This document shows, piece after piece, positions 18,243-26,224 of a stretch of 64,000 nt of DNA. The translations under genes were made by a program, and so were the position numbers. The first letter of the stretch is position 1. The number at the start of each line of letters is the position of its first letter. Below the pieces are notes generated by a model. That model was not told where the DNA came from. It did not search any database and saw nothing but the letters and a program-made list of their open reading frames with translations. The DNA is from Cyclobacterium sp. SYSU L10401 (GTDB lineage: Bacteria; Bacteroidota; Bacteroidia; Cytophagales; Cyclobacteriaceae), in contig NZ_WOFO01000008.1 in the NCBI RefSeq assembly GCF_010993705.1, positions 48,112 through 112,111 on the forward strand. Reading direction: 5' to 3'.

Positions 18243-20185
18243 GAGAAAACCGGTTGGTTGACGTTTTGGAAGTTTAGCAGATAGTAGGTGCCTTCATGGT
18301 TTAATTTTCTTATTTGCCCATCAAGTTGAGCTGTAAGCAATTGTATCAACTGCGCGCCAAATCCTGTAGGGGTATCAGGATTCTTTTCCTCGAATCCTAT
18401 GCCATTGTCCATGTAATGCAGGGTCAACGTAGGATCGGTTCTCTCTAAATATATGGTAATCTGACCTGATGACAAGTTCGGAAAAGCATATTTAAGAGAA
18501 TTGGTGATCAATTCATTGATGATCAAACCTATGGGAATGGCTGTAATGATATCTAATTCTATGGGCTCCATGTCACATTTCAGGGTTACTTTTTCCAGGG
18601 CACCAAAACTAAAGATAATGTCCTCCCCTAATTTGGAAAAATAATCCCTCATTTCAATACAAGCCAGGTTTTTTCCCTGATAGAGTTTTTGATGAACCAA
18701 ACCCATACTTTGCACCCTGTTCTGGCTCTCAATCATAATTTGCTGCATTTCGGGATCTGTAATGCGTTCTGATTGAAGAGATAGCAGACTACTCACCACT
18801 TGGAGGTTGTTTTTTATGCGGTGATGGGTCTCTCTGACTAAAAAAGTTTTTTCCTTATTTTGAATTTCTAATAAATTATTTTTCTTTTTGATGATTCTAT
18901 AGCCACGAAAAAGCAATAAAAAGAATACCAGCAGGAGTATACTTCCCACAAACCAATAGGTGGACCTTTTTTTCTGCTGGGCCAGGTTAAAGGCTTGCTG
19001 TTTAATGGTGTTTTCTTTTTGCGCCAGGTCAAGGGCAGACATCAAGGCAGCGGTCTTCTGTTCGGTTTCCTGATTGAAAATGGTTTGATTTAACCTATGG
19101 TAGGTTTTAAAAGCAGTCAATGCCTTATCTGCGGCTCCTGTTTTTTCATAAACCTCACTTAAATTTTCGTAAGCCTGGCTTAAGAAATAGTGGTCGCCAA
19201 AATCTTCTCCTGCCACCTCAATACTCGACAACAAATGATTTTCTGCCTCCTTAAAATTTCCTCTGGCTATGGCTACCTCTCCCAGTCCCAACAGGGACCT
19301 CATCTGCATGAATTTGTTGTCCAGTAAGGTGGCATAGTTCAGGGCTTTGCTACCTGCTTTTTTTGCAGCGGTGAAATCTTTTTTGAGGATATAAAGGCTT
19401 ACAAGCGATATGTACGCATCACTGAGGTTGTTATAAAAACCAAACCTTTCGCCCATGGCGATGCTTTGCAGGAAGTGGCTTTCAGCCTGGTCCAGTTGGG
19501 ATAGGGCCAGGTAATTGTTACCCACTACATAATGGGTAAAATCAAAGTCCAAATCATCAACTCCTCGGTTTCGAAACAATTCCAGGGATTTGAGCCCATA
19601 GTTTAACCCCGTTTCAAATTTACCTTGTTTCCAGAACAAATAACTGATGTCGCTGTAAGCCATTGCCTGGGCTTTCAGGTCTGCAGTGGCCAGACCCAGG
19701 TCCAGGGTTTTTTTGGCCCATTCAAAGGCCATGCTGATATCTCCTCTTCTTTCATACACATAACCCAGGTTGGTGTATAATAACCACAGGTCACTGTTGT
19801 TGACTTTGTTCTGGGCGGAGCGCAGGTAAAGCTCCGCCTGATCCGGTTCATCCATTCTCAGCAGAATAGCCCCCTTTATCAGCTGAAACCTGCCTTCCCA
19901 AAGGCTGTTTTTTTCTGATTTCGCTTCCTCCAGCCCCATATCGGCAAAAGTAAGTGCGCGTGTAAGGTTTCTGGTGTGCGTATAATAGCTCAGGTCCCAT
20001 AATATCTCCCAGCGCAGGCTGTCCGGCTGTTGCGCCTGTTGGACCAACTCAGACAAATCATTCAGGTATTCCTGTTCAAAATCGGGAGGATAAGAAAATA
20101 CCGGTTGGTAAGTAGGTACTTGATATACAAAACCGGAGAAGAAATAACACGGTATAAACCCGATTAAGATAAGCAAAAATTTCAT
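18239..20185 (-). CDS. TPR-containing sensor histidine kinase (HisKA_2 type)
   Basis: 648 aa. An N-terminal signal or membrane segment (MKFLLILIGFIPCYFFSGFV) is followed by about 370 residues of helical tetratricopeptide-like repeats (for example AMAYSDISYLFWKQGKFETG, LLGLGEVAIARGNFKEAENH). A coiled stretch, one transmembrane helix (STYWFVGSILLLVFFLLLF, about 405-425) and then the kinase core follow. Phospho-acceptor motif THHRIKNNLQVVSSLLSLQS is of the HisKA_2 type. ATP-binding boxes are NELITNSLKYAFPN, MDNGIGF and TGFGAQLIQLL. The TPR region is presumably periplasmic and senses a ligand or protein partner. Forms a two-gene operon with the LytTR regulator. Confidence 0.92.
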   Translation of the reverse strand: MKFLLILIGFIPCYFFSGFVYQVPTYQPVFSYPPDFEQEYLNDLSELVQQAQQPDSLRWEILWDLSYYTHTRNLTRALTFADMGLEEAKSEKNSLWEGRFQLIKGAILLRMDEPDQAELYLRSAQNKVNNSDLWLLYTNLGYVYERRGDISMAFEWAKKTLDLGLATADLKAQAMAYSDISYLFWKQGKFETGLNYGLKSLELFRNRGVDDLDFDFTHYVVGNNYLALSQLDQAESHFLQSIAMGERFGFYNNLSDAYISLVSLYILKKDFTAAKKAGSKALNYATLLDNKFMQMRSLLGLGEVAIARGNFKEAENHLLSSIEVAGEDFGDHYFLSQAYENLSEVYEKTGAADKALTAFKTYHRLNQTIFNQETEQKTAALMSALDLAQKENTIKQQAFNLAQQKKRSTYWFVGSILLLVFFLLLFRGYRIIKKKNNLLEIQNKEKTFLVRETHHRIKNNLQVVSSLLSLQSERITDPEMQQIMIESQNRVQSMGLVHQKLYQGKNLACIEMRDYFSKLGEDIIFSFGALEKVTLKCDMEPIELDIITAIPIGLIINELITNSLKYAFPNLSSGQITIYLERTDPTLTLHYMDNGIGFEEKNPDTPTGFGAQLIQLLTAQLDGQIRKLNHEGTYYLLNFQNVNQPVFS

Positions 20186-20263
20186 ATACTAAATATAGTA
20201 AAAAACCAATAGAATTGGATCATGCCTAAATTATTGATTGTTGTTATCCAAGGGATTCAGACT

Positions 20264-20336
20264 AATTTGGGAAAATAAAACTGGTCATTTGGACAAAAAA
20301 TACGCCATTTGGGAATAATTTCCTTGTTTTGGGGGA
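20264..20336. promoter_or_regulatory. Candidate LytTR-regulator binding array (four direct repeats)
   Basis: Four repeats with core (A/T)TTTGG at 20265, 20287, 20307 and 20327, so spaced 22, 20 and 20 bp, about two helical turns. Extended copies: AATTTGGGAAAA, CATTTGGACAAA, CATTTGGGAATA and GTTTTGGGGGAA. LytTR domains bind pairs of about 9-bp direct repeats at this phasing. The array lies about 80-140 bp upstream of the kinase-LytTR operon, and between it and the divergent hybrid kinase gene. Assignment to this regulator is inference from spacing and position. Confidence 0.45.
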
Positions 20337-20405
20337 AGATTATGGTTTCCTTTAAATCAGGAAAAAATCCTACAAAATAATAAAGATTAAGGTTTTTAAC
20401 AATAT

Positions 20406-20435
20406 AAAAGCAGCCTCTCCTGGAGGCTGTTTTTA
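20406..20435 (+). terminator. Rho-independent terminator-like hairpin with no upstream gene
   Basis: CAGCCTC-TCCTG-GAGGCTG followed by TTTTTATTTAT. On the plus strand it has the full form of an intrinsic terminator, but the nearest upstream gene (start 20185) runs on the minus strand. It may end a small RNA, or attenuate transcription towards the hybrid kinase gene at 20609. The rest of 20186-20608 holds the repeat array above and A/T-rich DNA. Confidence 0.6.
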
Positions 20436-20608
20436 TTTATATTACCCTATGGATAAACTACTTTTTAATTGGGTTGAATTTCTTTTTGTTTATGATAAAA
20501 TTTATAAAAAATTAATTCACATATACCTATCAGGTAAATAATTATTATAAAAGTACCAATTATGTTTTAATTCTTTTATCTTACTTTTTAATTGGTAGTT
20601 TTTTGATC

Positions 20609-23239
20609 ATGCTTTCGTTTTCCGGATATCCCTTTTTGTTGATTTTGATGGTGGCAGTAGCTATCGTGCCCCTACTCTTTCCCCTTTTTGTCAGAAAAAG
20701 GGATCAGGAATCGGTGTATACCTACTTCATTTGGATCATGGTAGCTTGTTTTACCTATTCCTTTACCTATGTTTTGGAATTGGCTCTGACTACTGTTTCT
20801 TTAAAAATCCTGATGATCAAAGCACAATACCTGGGAGCGGTATTTTTTGCGCCGCTGGTCATTTTGTTTACCCTGGCTTATACTGAGAGGAACAGGTGGA
20901 TCACAAGAAGATTGATGTATGCTTTGTTTTTCCTTCCCCTGCTAAATTTATTAGGGGTGTGGACCAATGAGTGGCACCATTTGTTTTATACTTCTTTTAG
21001 TACCACGGGCAATGGTCTTTTTCAGGTGATGCACACAGGGAAGGGAATCGGTTATTGGCTCCACCAGGGCTATACCTTGATTTTATTGTTTGTCAGCCTT
21101 TGGTTTCTGGTCAAGAGAGTAAGGGAAATTCCACCTGCTGATTCCAGGCAGGTGATCATGGTGATACTGGGTTTGTGCAGCCCCTTGCTGTTGTATGTTT
21201 TGTATTTGGCGGACATGATCCCTTCACTCCTGGATCCCATGCCCTTTGGTTTCCTGGGGACGGGTCTTTTTTTTTATCTGGGACTAAAAAAATTCAACCT
21301 TTTCAAGATGGTACCCATTGCCTACCGTACCCTGTTTGACAACATGCAGGAAGGGGTACTGGTCCTGGATACCAAGGGAGATCTGGTTACTTTAAATTTA
21401 TCTGCAGCCAGTTTAATTGGTGTCAGCAGTGTTCAGGAAAAAATAGCCGTTCAGGAAATCAAAAAGTGCTGGCCCGAAATCCATCAACTATTTTCAGACA
21501 GGAATAGCTATCAGATTCATGAATTGAAAAGACAGGTAGATGGTTTTTCCCATTGGTACCTGATTACCAAATCCCTGGTGCGGGACGAGAACCAAAGGAT
21601 TGCCGGGAGTTTGCTCGTCATAAGGGATATTACCCAGCAAAAGAATTTCCAGATAGAAATAGAAAGATCCAGGGAGCTGGCTGAGGAGGCCAATCAGGCA
21701 AAGAGTGAGTTCCTGGCCAATATGAGCCACGAAATCAGGACTCCCCTAAACGGCGTCATAGGCTTCACAGAATTGCTAACCAAAACCAATTTGAATGAAC
21801 AGCAGCTGAGGTATGCCCAGACTGCCTTAAATTCGGCCAATGTGCTTTTAGGGCTTATCAATGATGTATTGGACCTGGCAAAGATCGAGTCGGGCAAGGC
21901 CGAGCTTCACCCGGAAAATATCTCGCTCCATACACTCCTCGAAAATATTCTGGATGTATTGAGTTTCCTGGCACATCAAAAGGGATTGGAGTTGATTTTG
22001 GATCTGGACGCCAATGTGCCGGGAAATATTGAGACGGATGAACTCAAGCTCAGGCAGGTATTGATCAATTTACTGAACAATGCATTAAAGTTTACCGAAT
22101 CAGGTGAGGTAATCCTGAAAGTGGAATGGGAGGCAATTGCTGGTAATAGCAATAAGGGACAAGTCAGGTTTTCGGTAATCGATTCTGGTATCGGAATAGC
22201 GAAGGAAAAACAAGAATTGATTTTTGAAGCTTTTTCTCAGGCCGATTCTTCTACAACCAAGAAATTTGGTGGAACAGGCCTTGGATTGACAATCTCCAAT
22301 AAACTGCTCCAGCTGATGCAGAGTAAGTTACAAATAAGGAGCGAGGAAGGAATTGGCAGCTGTTTTTATTTTGAGCTGGAAGTGAATTTTCAAAATTATA
22401 AGCAACGGCTAATAAAAGGGTTTTCTCAGGTATTGATAGTAGATGGGAATGAACCCTCCGGCATGGCTATTAAAAAATATTGCACCCTTTTTGGCTTGGA
22501 AGCCCTACTCGTTACTTCAGTAAACGATTCATTTCTGGTTCTGGAAAAAAACAAAGACATATCCCTGGTCCTACTGAACCACAAGATAATGGGTAAAAAT
22601 AGCATGGCAGCCATGGAGCAGATGATGCGCATTGTCCGCCAATCGGGTCAAAAAGTTGATTTTGTGGCCTTGGTAGGTAGCCATGATAAGGAGGAAACCA
22701 TTGAGTCCTATGAAAAAATCGGATGTCACTGGATAATAGACAAGCCTGTGACACCAGGTAAATTGGAATCATTACTTGTCAAAATCCTGGATAAAGGCAA
22801 CAAGCCAAAACCATCCTCCGTAGCAGCCGAAATGCCTGCACAAAAACTGCAAAAGCATTTCAAATTTTTGCTGGCGGAAGACAATGCTGTCAACCGCATG
22901 TTGGTAAAAATATACTTTGAGAAAATGTATCCCGGAGCGCAGGTACTGGAAGCTGAAGACGGAAAACAGGCATTGGAAGTTTTTCTGAAAGAAAAGCCCG
23001 ACTTGGTCATCACCGACATCCACATGCCTGAAATGAATGGGTATGAATTGTTACGGGCCATCAGGACATCAGCTTTTGGTAAAAAAGTCCCTATAATAGG
23101 ATTTACTGCCAATGCCATAAACAGGGAAATGCCAGCCCGTCCGGAGTATGATTTTAACGCCTACCTGACCAAGCCAGTCAAACAGGATAAATTCAGAAAG
23201 GTGGTGGGTGACTTGCTATCCCATAAAACAGTACCATAG
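20609..23239 (+). CDS. Hybrid sensor histidine kinase with 7TM sensor, PAS, kinase and two receiver domains
   Basis: 876 aa from ATG 20609; a TTG two codons earlier is possible. The N-terminal about 225 residues form a seven-helix membrane region resembling the histidine-kinase 7TM domain. A PAS domain follows (about 240-345; LFDNMQEGVLVLDTKGDLVT). HisKA has FLANMSHEIRTPLNG; HATPase boxes are LLNNALKFTESGEV, DSGIGI and GGTGLGLTIS. The first receiver is degenerate: the phosphoacceptor position reads LVLLNHKIMG (Asn for Asp). The second receiver is complete (LLAEDNAVNRM, LVITDIHMPEMNG, LTKPVK). No Hpt domain is present. Ends at a bidirectional terminator. Confidence 0.92.
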   Translation: MLSFSGYPFLLILMVAVAIVPLLFPLFVRKRDQESVYTYFIWIMVACFTYSFTYVLELALTTVSLKILMIKAQYLGAVFFAPLVILFTLAYTERNRWITRRLMYALFFLPLLNLLGVWTNEWHHLFYTSFSTTGNGLFQVMHTGKGIGYWLHQGYTLILLFVSLWFLVKRVREIPPADSRQVIMVILGLCSPLLLYVLYLADMIPSLLDPMPFGFLGTGLFFYLGLKKFNLFKMVPIAYRTLFDNMQEGVLVLDTKGDLVTLNLSAASLIGVSSVQEKIAVQEIKKCWPEIHQLFSDRNSYQIHELKRQVDGFSHWYLITKSLVRDENQRIAGSLLVIRDITQQKNFQIEIERSRELAEEANQAKSEFLANMSHEIRTPLNGVIGFTELLTKTNLNEQQLRYAQTALNSANVLLGLINDVLDLAKIESGKAELHPENISLHTLLENILDVLSFLAHQKGLELILDLDANVPGNIETDELKLRQVLINLLNNALKFTESGEVILKVEWEAIAGNSNKGQVRFSVIDSGIGIAKEKQELIFEAFSQADSSTTKKFGGTGLGLTISNKLLQLMQSKLQIRSEEGIGSCFYFELEVNFQNYKQRLIKGFSQVLIVDGNEPSGMAIKKYCTLFGLEALLVTSVNDSFLVLEKNKDISLVLLNHKIMGKNSMAAMEQMMRIVRQSGQKVDFVALVGSHDKEETIESYEKIGCHWIIDKPVTPGKLESLLVKILDKGNKPKPSSVAAEMPAQKLQKHFKFLLAEDNAVNRMLVKIYFEKMYPGAQVLEAEDGKQALEVFLKEKPDLVITDIHMPEMNGYELLRAIRTSAFGKKVPIIGFTANAINREMPARPEYDFNAYLTKPVKQDKFRKVVGDLLSHKTVP

Positions 23240-23240
23240 A

Positions 23241-23275
23241 AAAGGGAGACAGAATATCTCCTGTCTCCCTTTTTA
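23241..23275. terminator. Bidirectional intrinsic terminator
   Basis: AAAGGGAGACAG and its complement CTGTCTCCCTTT enclose a 7-8 base loop, followed by TTTTTAG on plus and preceded by A residues for minus. It separates the convergent hybrid kinase and ferredoxin genes. Confidence 0.85.
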
Positions 23276-23282
23276 GTAAAGT

Positions 23283-23603
23283 TTAGTTGTCTTCTCCTCT
23301 CAGTTTGATGACAGCACCCTCCAACTCTTCACTGATCCTGATCTGACAGGCCAACCTGCTGGTAGGGTAAAACTCCGGTAGTGCTTCCAATTGATCCAAC
23401 TCCACATCGGTGGCTTCCCCCAGGCTTGCTTTTCCGGCCAAAATCTCTACGTGACAGGTGGCACAAAGTGCCATGCCACCACAAGTGGCCAATACGGGAT
23501 ACTCAGAGGCTTTTAAAACTTCCATCAAACTGAGCCCCATATCATCGGGTGCTTCAATGTCCTGACGATTACCTTCCAGATCTTCTACAGTGAATGTTAC
23601 CAT
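23283..23603 (-). CDS. 2Fe-2S ferredoxin (adrenodoxin/ISC type)
   Basis: 106 aa. The four cluster ligands are Cys41, Cys47, Cys50 and Cys86 in the C-x5-C-x2-C...C pattern (ATCGGMALCATCHVEI and LACQIRI), typical of adrenodoxin-like rather than plant-like ferredoxins. The rest of the fold matches in length. It lies 15 bp downstream of a ferredoxin-NADP reductase on the same strand, so the two are very probably an electron-transfer pair: NADPH to flavoprotein to ferredoxin. The client enzyme is not in this window. Confidence 0.9.
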   Translation of the reverse strand: MVTFTVEDLEGNRQDIEAPDDMGLSLMEVLKASEYPVLATCGGMALCATCHVEILAGKASLGEATDVELDQLEALPEFYPTSRLACQIRISEELEGAVIKLRGEDN

Positions 23604-23618
23604 TTGCTAAAAATACGA

Positions 23619-24623
23619 TTAAAATGAATTGACTCCGTTTACAGTGGTATATTTAAAACTCAGTTTTTTGTCAGGATACACGTATTTAAAGGCAGACTGC
23701 ATCATGATGGCTGCTTCGTGAAATCCACACAAAATCAGCTTCAGTTTGCCGGGGTACGTATTGATGTCACCAATGGCGTAAATCCTTTCCACACCGGTGG
23801 AATAATCTCTGGTATCCACTTCAATGGCATTGCGATCTACGGTCAGCCCCCAGTCGGCAATCGGTCCAAGTTTGGGGCTAAGGCCAAAGAGCGGGATTAA
23901 ATAATCGGTGTCAATCTTTATTTTAGCTTTGGCTTTGTCCTCCAGAAGAACAGATGCCAGGTGGCCGTTTCCACCCAATTCTTTCAGATTGGCAGATAAA
24001 ATCAAGTCAATTTTCCCCTCGTTAGCCAGGTTAAATACCTTTGAAGCGGAATCTGGTGCACCCCTGAAGGTTTCGTTTCTGTGTACCAGGGTGACCCGCT
24101 GTGCTATATCGGAAAGGTAGATGGCCCAATCCAGGGCTGAATCACCGCCTCCGGCAAGAATGACCCGCTTGTCCCGAAACTGCTCAGGATTTTTTACCAT
24201 GTAAGATACTCCCTTGCCCTCAAAAGTTTCCAAATTTTCAAGTACCGGTTTTCTGGGTTCAAAACAACCCAGACCTCCTGCGATGACCACTACCTGCGCA
24301 TGGATCTGCGTTTTGTCATTGGTGGTAAGGATGTAAGAGCCATCGGCCTGTTTGCTAAGGTGATCTACCCGTTCTCCCAGTGAGAATGTTGGGGTAAAGG
24401 GTTTGATCTGTTCCATGAGCTTGTCTACCAACTCCTGAGCCTTTACCTCAGGATAGCCGGGAATATCATAAATGGGCTTCTGAGGGTAAATCTCAGAAAG
24501 CTGACCTCCTACCTGAGGCAAGGCATCTATCAAATGGCAACGCATTTTCAATAAACCAGCTTCAAATACGGCAAACAAACCCACCGGGCCTGCTCCTATA
24601 ATACAAATGTCAGTAGTAATCAT
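23619..24623 (-). CDS. Ferredoxin--NADP+ reductase, thioredoxin-reductase-like type
   Basis: 334 aa. FAD motif CIIGAGPVGLFAVFEAGLL is at about 7-25 and the second nucleotide motif VILAGGGDSALDWAIYL is near 153-170. The TrxR-type Cys-x-x-Cys redox site is absent, which with the QVGGQLSEIYPQKPIYDIPG segment is typical of the YumC/type-2 ferredoxin-NADP reductases. The ferredoxin gene follows after 15 bp. A MarR-type gene precedes it by 94 bp on the same strand, with a candidate operator in the gap. Confidence 0.92.
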   Translation of the reverse strand: MITTDICIIGAGPVGLFAVFEAGLLKMRCHLIDALPQVGGQLSEIYPQKPIYDIPGYPEVKAQELVDKLMEQIKPFTPTFSLGERVDHLSKQADGSYILTTNDKTQIHAQVVVIAGGLGCFEPRKPVLENLETFEGKGVSYMVKNPEQFRDKRVILAGGGDSALDWAIYLSDIAQRVTLVHRNETFRGAPDSASKVFNLANEGKIDLILSANLKELGGNGHLASVLLEDKAKAKIKIDTDYLIPLFGLSPKLGPIADWGLTVDRNAIEVDTRDYSTGVERIYAIGDINTYPGKLKLILCGFHEAAIMMQSAFKYVYPDKKLSFKYTTVNGVNSF

Positions 24624-24674
24624 GGTATTATTCGATTTTTATGGTTGAACCCCATGGGGATTCGATTGTTTGTA

Positions 24675-24699
24675 CAAATATAGTTAGTATAACAACTAT
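24675..24699 (-). promoter_or_regulatory. Candidate -7 promoter box with overlapping palindromic MarR operator
   Basis: On minus, TATATTTG (complement of 24675-24682) fits TAnnTTTG and lies 52 bp before the reductase start. Overlapping it is the imperfect palindrome ATAGTTAGTATAACAACTAT at 24680-24699; eight of ten paired positions match. Its 20-bp size suits a MarR dimer, and the marR gene is adjacent. Inference. Confidence 0.45.
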
Positions 24700-24717
24700 T
24701 ATAAATAATTGGCAAAT

Positions 24718-25152
24718 TTATTCTGCCAGGTTGCTGTAAATGGTATTAAGGATCCGCTTAAATTCTTCAAAATCTTTCTCATTTAAATTTTCCCAGGCCT
24801 TCTGCCGGATCAGGGCTATTTGAGGCTTTAGTGCAGCTACCTTGTCTTTCCCCGCTGCTGTCAAATGTAACTGATAGCTTCTCCTGTCCTCCGGATGTTG
24901 AATTCTTTCTACATACCCTTTCTTACAAAGGATATCCACTATCCTGGTCAATGTCGGGTGGTCTTTGAAAACAAGATGAGCCAACTCTGTCTGGCTGAGC
25001 TTCTCTTTCTCATCCAGATTTTTCATGACCAGCCACTGATCTACCGTGATGTCAAATTCCTTAACTTTAAACTTTTGCTGGGCATATTGTTTGACCTTCC
25101 TTGCGGTCCTGTCCAGCAAAAAGGAATACCTGCTAAATTGCTCGTATGTCAT
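24718..25152 (-). CDS. MarR-family transcriptional regulator
   Basis: 144 aa. The winged-helix core is seen in LSQTELAHLVFKDHPTLTRI (HTH) and GYVERIQHPEDRRSYQLHLT (wing with the DxR motif). Flanking helices give the MarR dimer shape. The protein probably represses itself and/or the reductase-ferredoxin genes downstream, where a 20-bp palindrome overlaps the promoter. Ligand unknown; a redox or aromatic signal is usual for this family. Start ATG 25152 is the only sensible one. Confidence 0.9.
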   Translation of the reverse strand: MTYEQFSRYSFLLDRTARKVKQYAQQKFKVKEFDITVDQWLVMKNLDEKEKLSQTELAHLVFKDHPTLTRIVDILCKKGYVERIQHPEDRRSYQLHLTAAGKDKVAALKPQIALIRQKAWENLNEKDFEEFKRILNTIYSNLAE

Positions 25153-25169
25153 GCCAATAATTAGTAGGA

Positions 25170-25177
25170 CAAATATA
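25170..25177 (-). promoter_or_regulatory. Candidate -7 box for marR
   Basis: The minus strand reads TATATTTG, a match to TAnnTTTG, 18 bp before the marR start; a TTG lies 15 bp further upstream, slightly short of the usual spacing. Confidence 0.4.
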
Positions 25178-25200
25178 AATATTATTTTTCAACAACTTCC

Positions 25201-25231
25201 AACAAAGCCTATAAAAATTATAGGCTTTGTT
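25201..25231. repeat. Perfect 14-bp inverted repeat between divergent genes
   Basis: AACAAAGCCTATAA, three bases, then TTATAGGCTTTGTT. It lies between divergent marR and the SDR gene. No T-tract follows on either strand, so it is not a convincing terminator. It could be an operator for a dimeric regulator, or a cruciform. Confidence 0.6.
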
Positions 25232-25321
25232 GATTATTTCCCTTACAATTTGTTCTCCTGGATTTTTGGCCAAGTGAAGGGTATGCTTTATTTTCAGGGA
25301 TCAAAATGAATAGCACCTGCC

Positions 25322-25422
25322 ATGAAATCGACACGATTAAAATCATCATTAAACACACAGGGCAATGATTATTTTAATCGTCAAAGATTCCATCTGACCA
25401 TTAAAAATCAAATTATAAACAG
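25322..25422 (+). repeat. Leader element copy A (dispersed ~100-bp 5' leader)
   Basis: 101 bp, starting ATGAAATCGACACG and ending ATTATAAACAG, followed by ATGAAA. It contains a 16-bp inverted repeat (25335-25350 and 25364-25379; GATTAAAATCATCATT against AATGATTATTTTAATC, one mismatch) around a 13-base loop. Near-identical copies lie at 45689-45812 and 51235-51334. Here the element ends 16 bp before the SDR start codon. In this copy a 34-codon frame runs the full length, and its TGA overlaps the terminal ATG; the other two copies break that frame, so coding is doubtful. Confidence 0.9.
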
Positions 25423-25438
25423 ATGAAAACTTCTACCT

Positions 25439-26224
25439 ATGATTATTGACTTAACAGGCTACCATGCCGTAGTGGGCGGAGCCACCCGGGGATTGGGCCT
25501 GGCCATTGCCCGGCAACTGGCAAAAAGTGGGGCGACCATTACCCTTCTGGCCAGAAACAAGGAAAAGTTGGCAGCGGCCAGAGACTCCCTACCGGTACAG
25601 GCCGGACAAAAGCATCAATACCTGGAAGTTGATTTTTCAGATTTCAATTCCTTCAGGGATCGTACCAGCCAGTATTTTAAGGATAAAAAAGTGGACATCC
25701 TGGTCAACAATACCAATGGTCCCCAGGCGGGAACGGTGGAAGAAAAAAACCTGGAGGCCTATCAGGAAGCTTTTGACCTGCTTTTTAAAACCTACCATCA
25801 CCTCACTCACCTCCTGCTGGAAGGGATGAAAAAGCAGGGCTATGGAAGGATTTTAAATGTTTCTTCCGTGTCTGTTAAGGAGCCCATGCCCAACCTGGTC
25901 CTTTCAAACAGCATTCGGACGGCAGTAGTGAGCTGGGCCAAATCCCTGGCAACAGCAGTGACTCCATTTGGCTTGACTGTAAATTCCATCCTTACCGGGG
26001 CATTCGAAACGGAAAGGATCCGGGAGCTGACGGAAAAGCAGGTGCCAGGCAGTGGAAAATCCCTGGAAGAACTGATGGAAGCCAGAAAGGCAGCCATTCC
26101 CGCAGGCAGGTTTGGAAAACCTGAAGAATACGGGTATTTGCTTGCTTTTCTGGCCTCCCCACAAGCAGCCTATATCAATGGAGCCAGTATTCCCATAGAC
26201 GGAGGGGCATCCAGGGGCTTATGA
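25439..26224 (+). CDS. Short-chain dehydrogenase/reductase, FabG-like with altered active site
   Basis: 261 aa. The NAD(P) motif GGATRGLGLAIA is intact. The NNAG motif is changed to NNTNGPQAG, and the catalytic Tyr-x3-Lys region reads VLSNSIRTAVVSWAK, where Arg stands for Lys and no Tyr is present. It ends in SIPIDGGASRGL, a normal SDR tail. This pattern belongs, from memory, to a BKR-like SDR subgroup that lacks the standard tetrad; substrate unknown. Start ATG 25439 gives MIIDLTGYHAVVGG. An ATG at 25423 is out of frame. It is preceded by leader element A and converges with the cytochrome gene, overlapping 6 bp. Confidence 0.85.
   Translation: MIIDLTGYHAVVGGATRGLGLAIARQLAKSGATITLLARNKEKLAAARDSLPVQAGQKHQYLEVDFSDFNSFRDRTSQYFKDKKVDILVNNTNGPQAGTVEEKNLEAYQEAFDLLFKTYHHLTHLLLEGMKKQGYGRILNVSSVSVKEPMPNLVLSNSIRTAVVSWAKSLATAVTPFGLTVNSILTGAFETERIRELTEKQVPGSGKSLEELMEARKAAIPAGRFGKPEEYGYLLAFLASPQAAYINGASIPIDGGASRGL

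Noticed and set aside
25201-25231. Intrinsic terminator
   Set aside because: Good stem but no T-run on either strand and no gene ending towards it.
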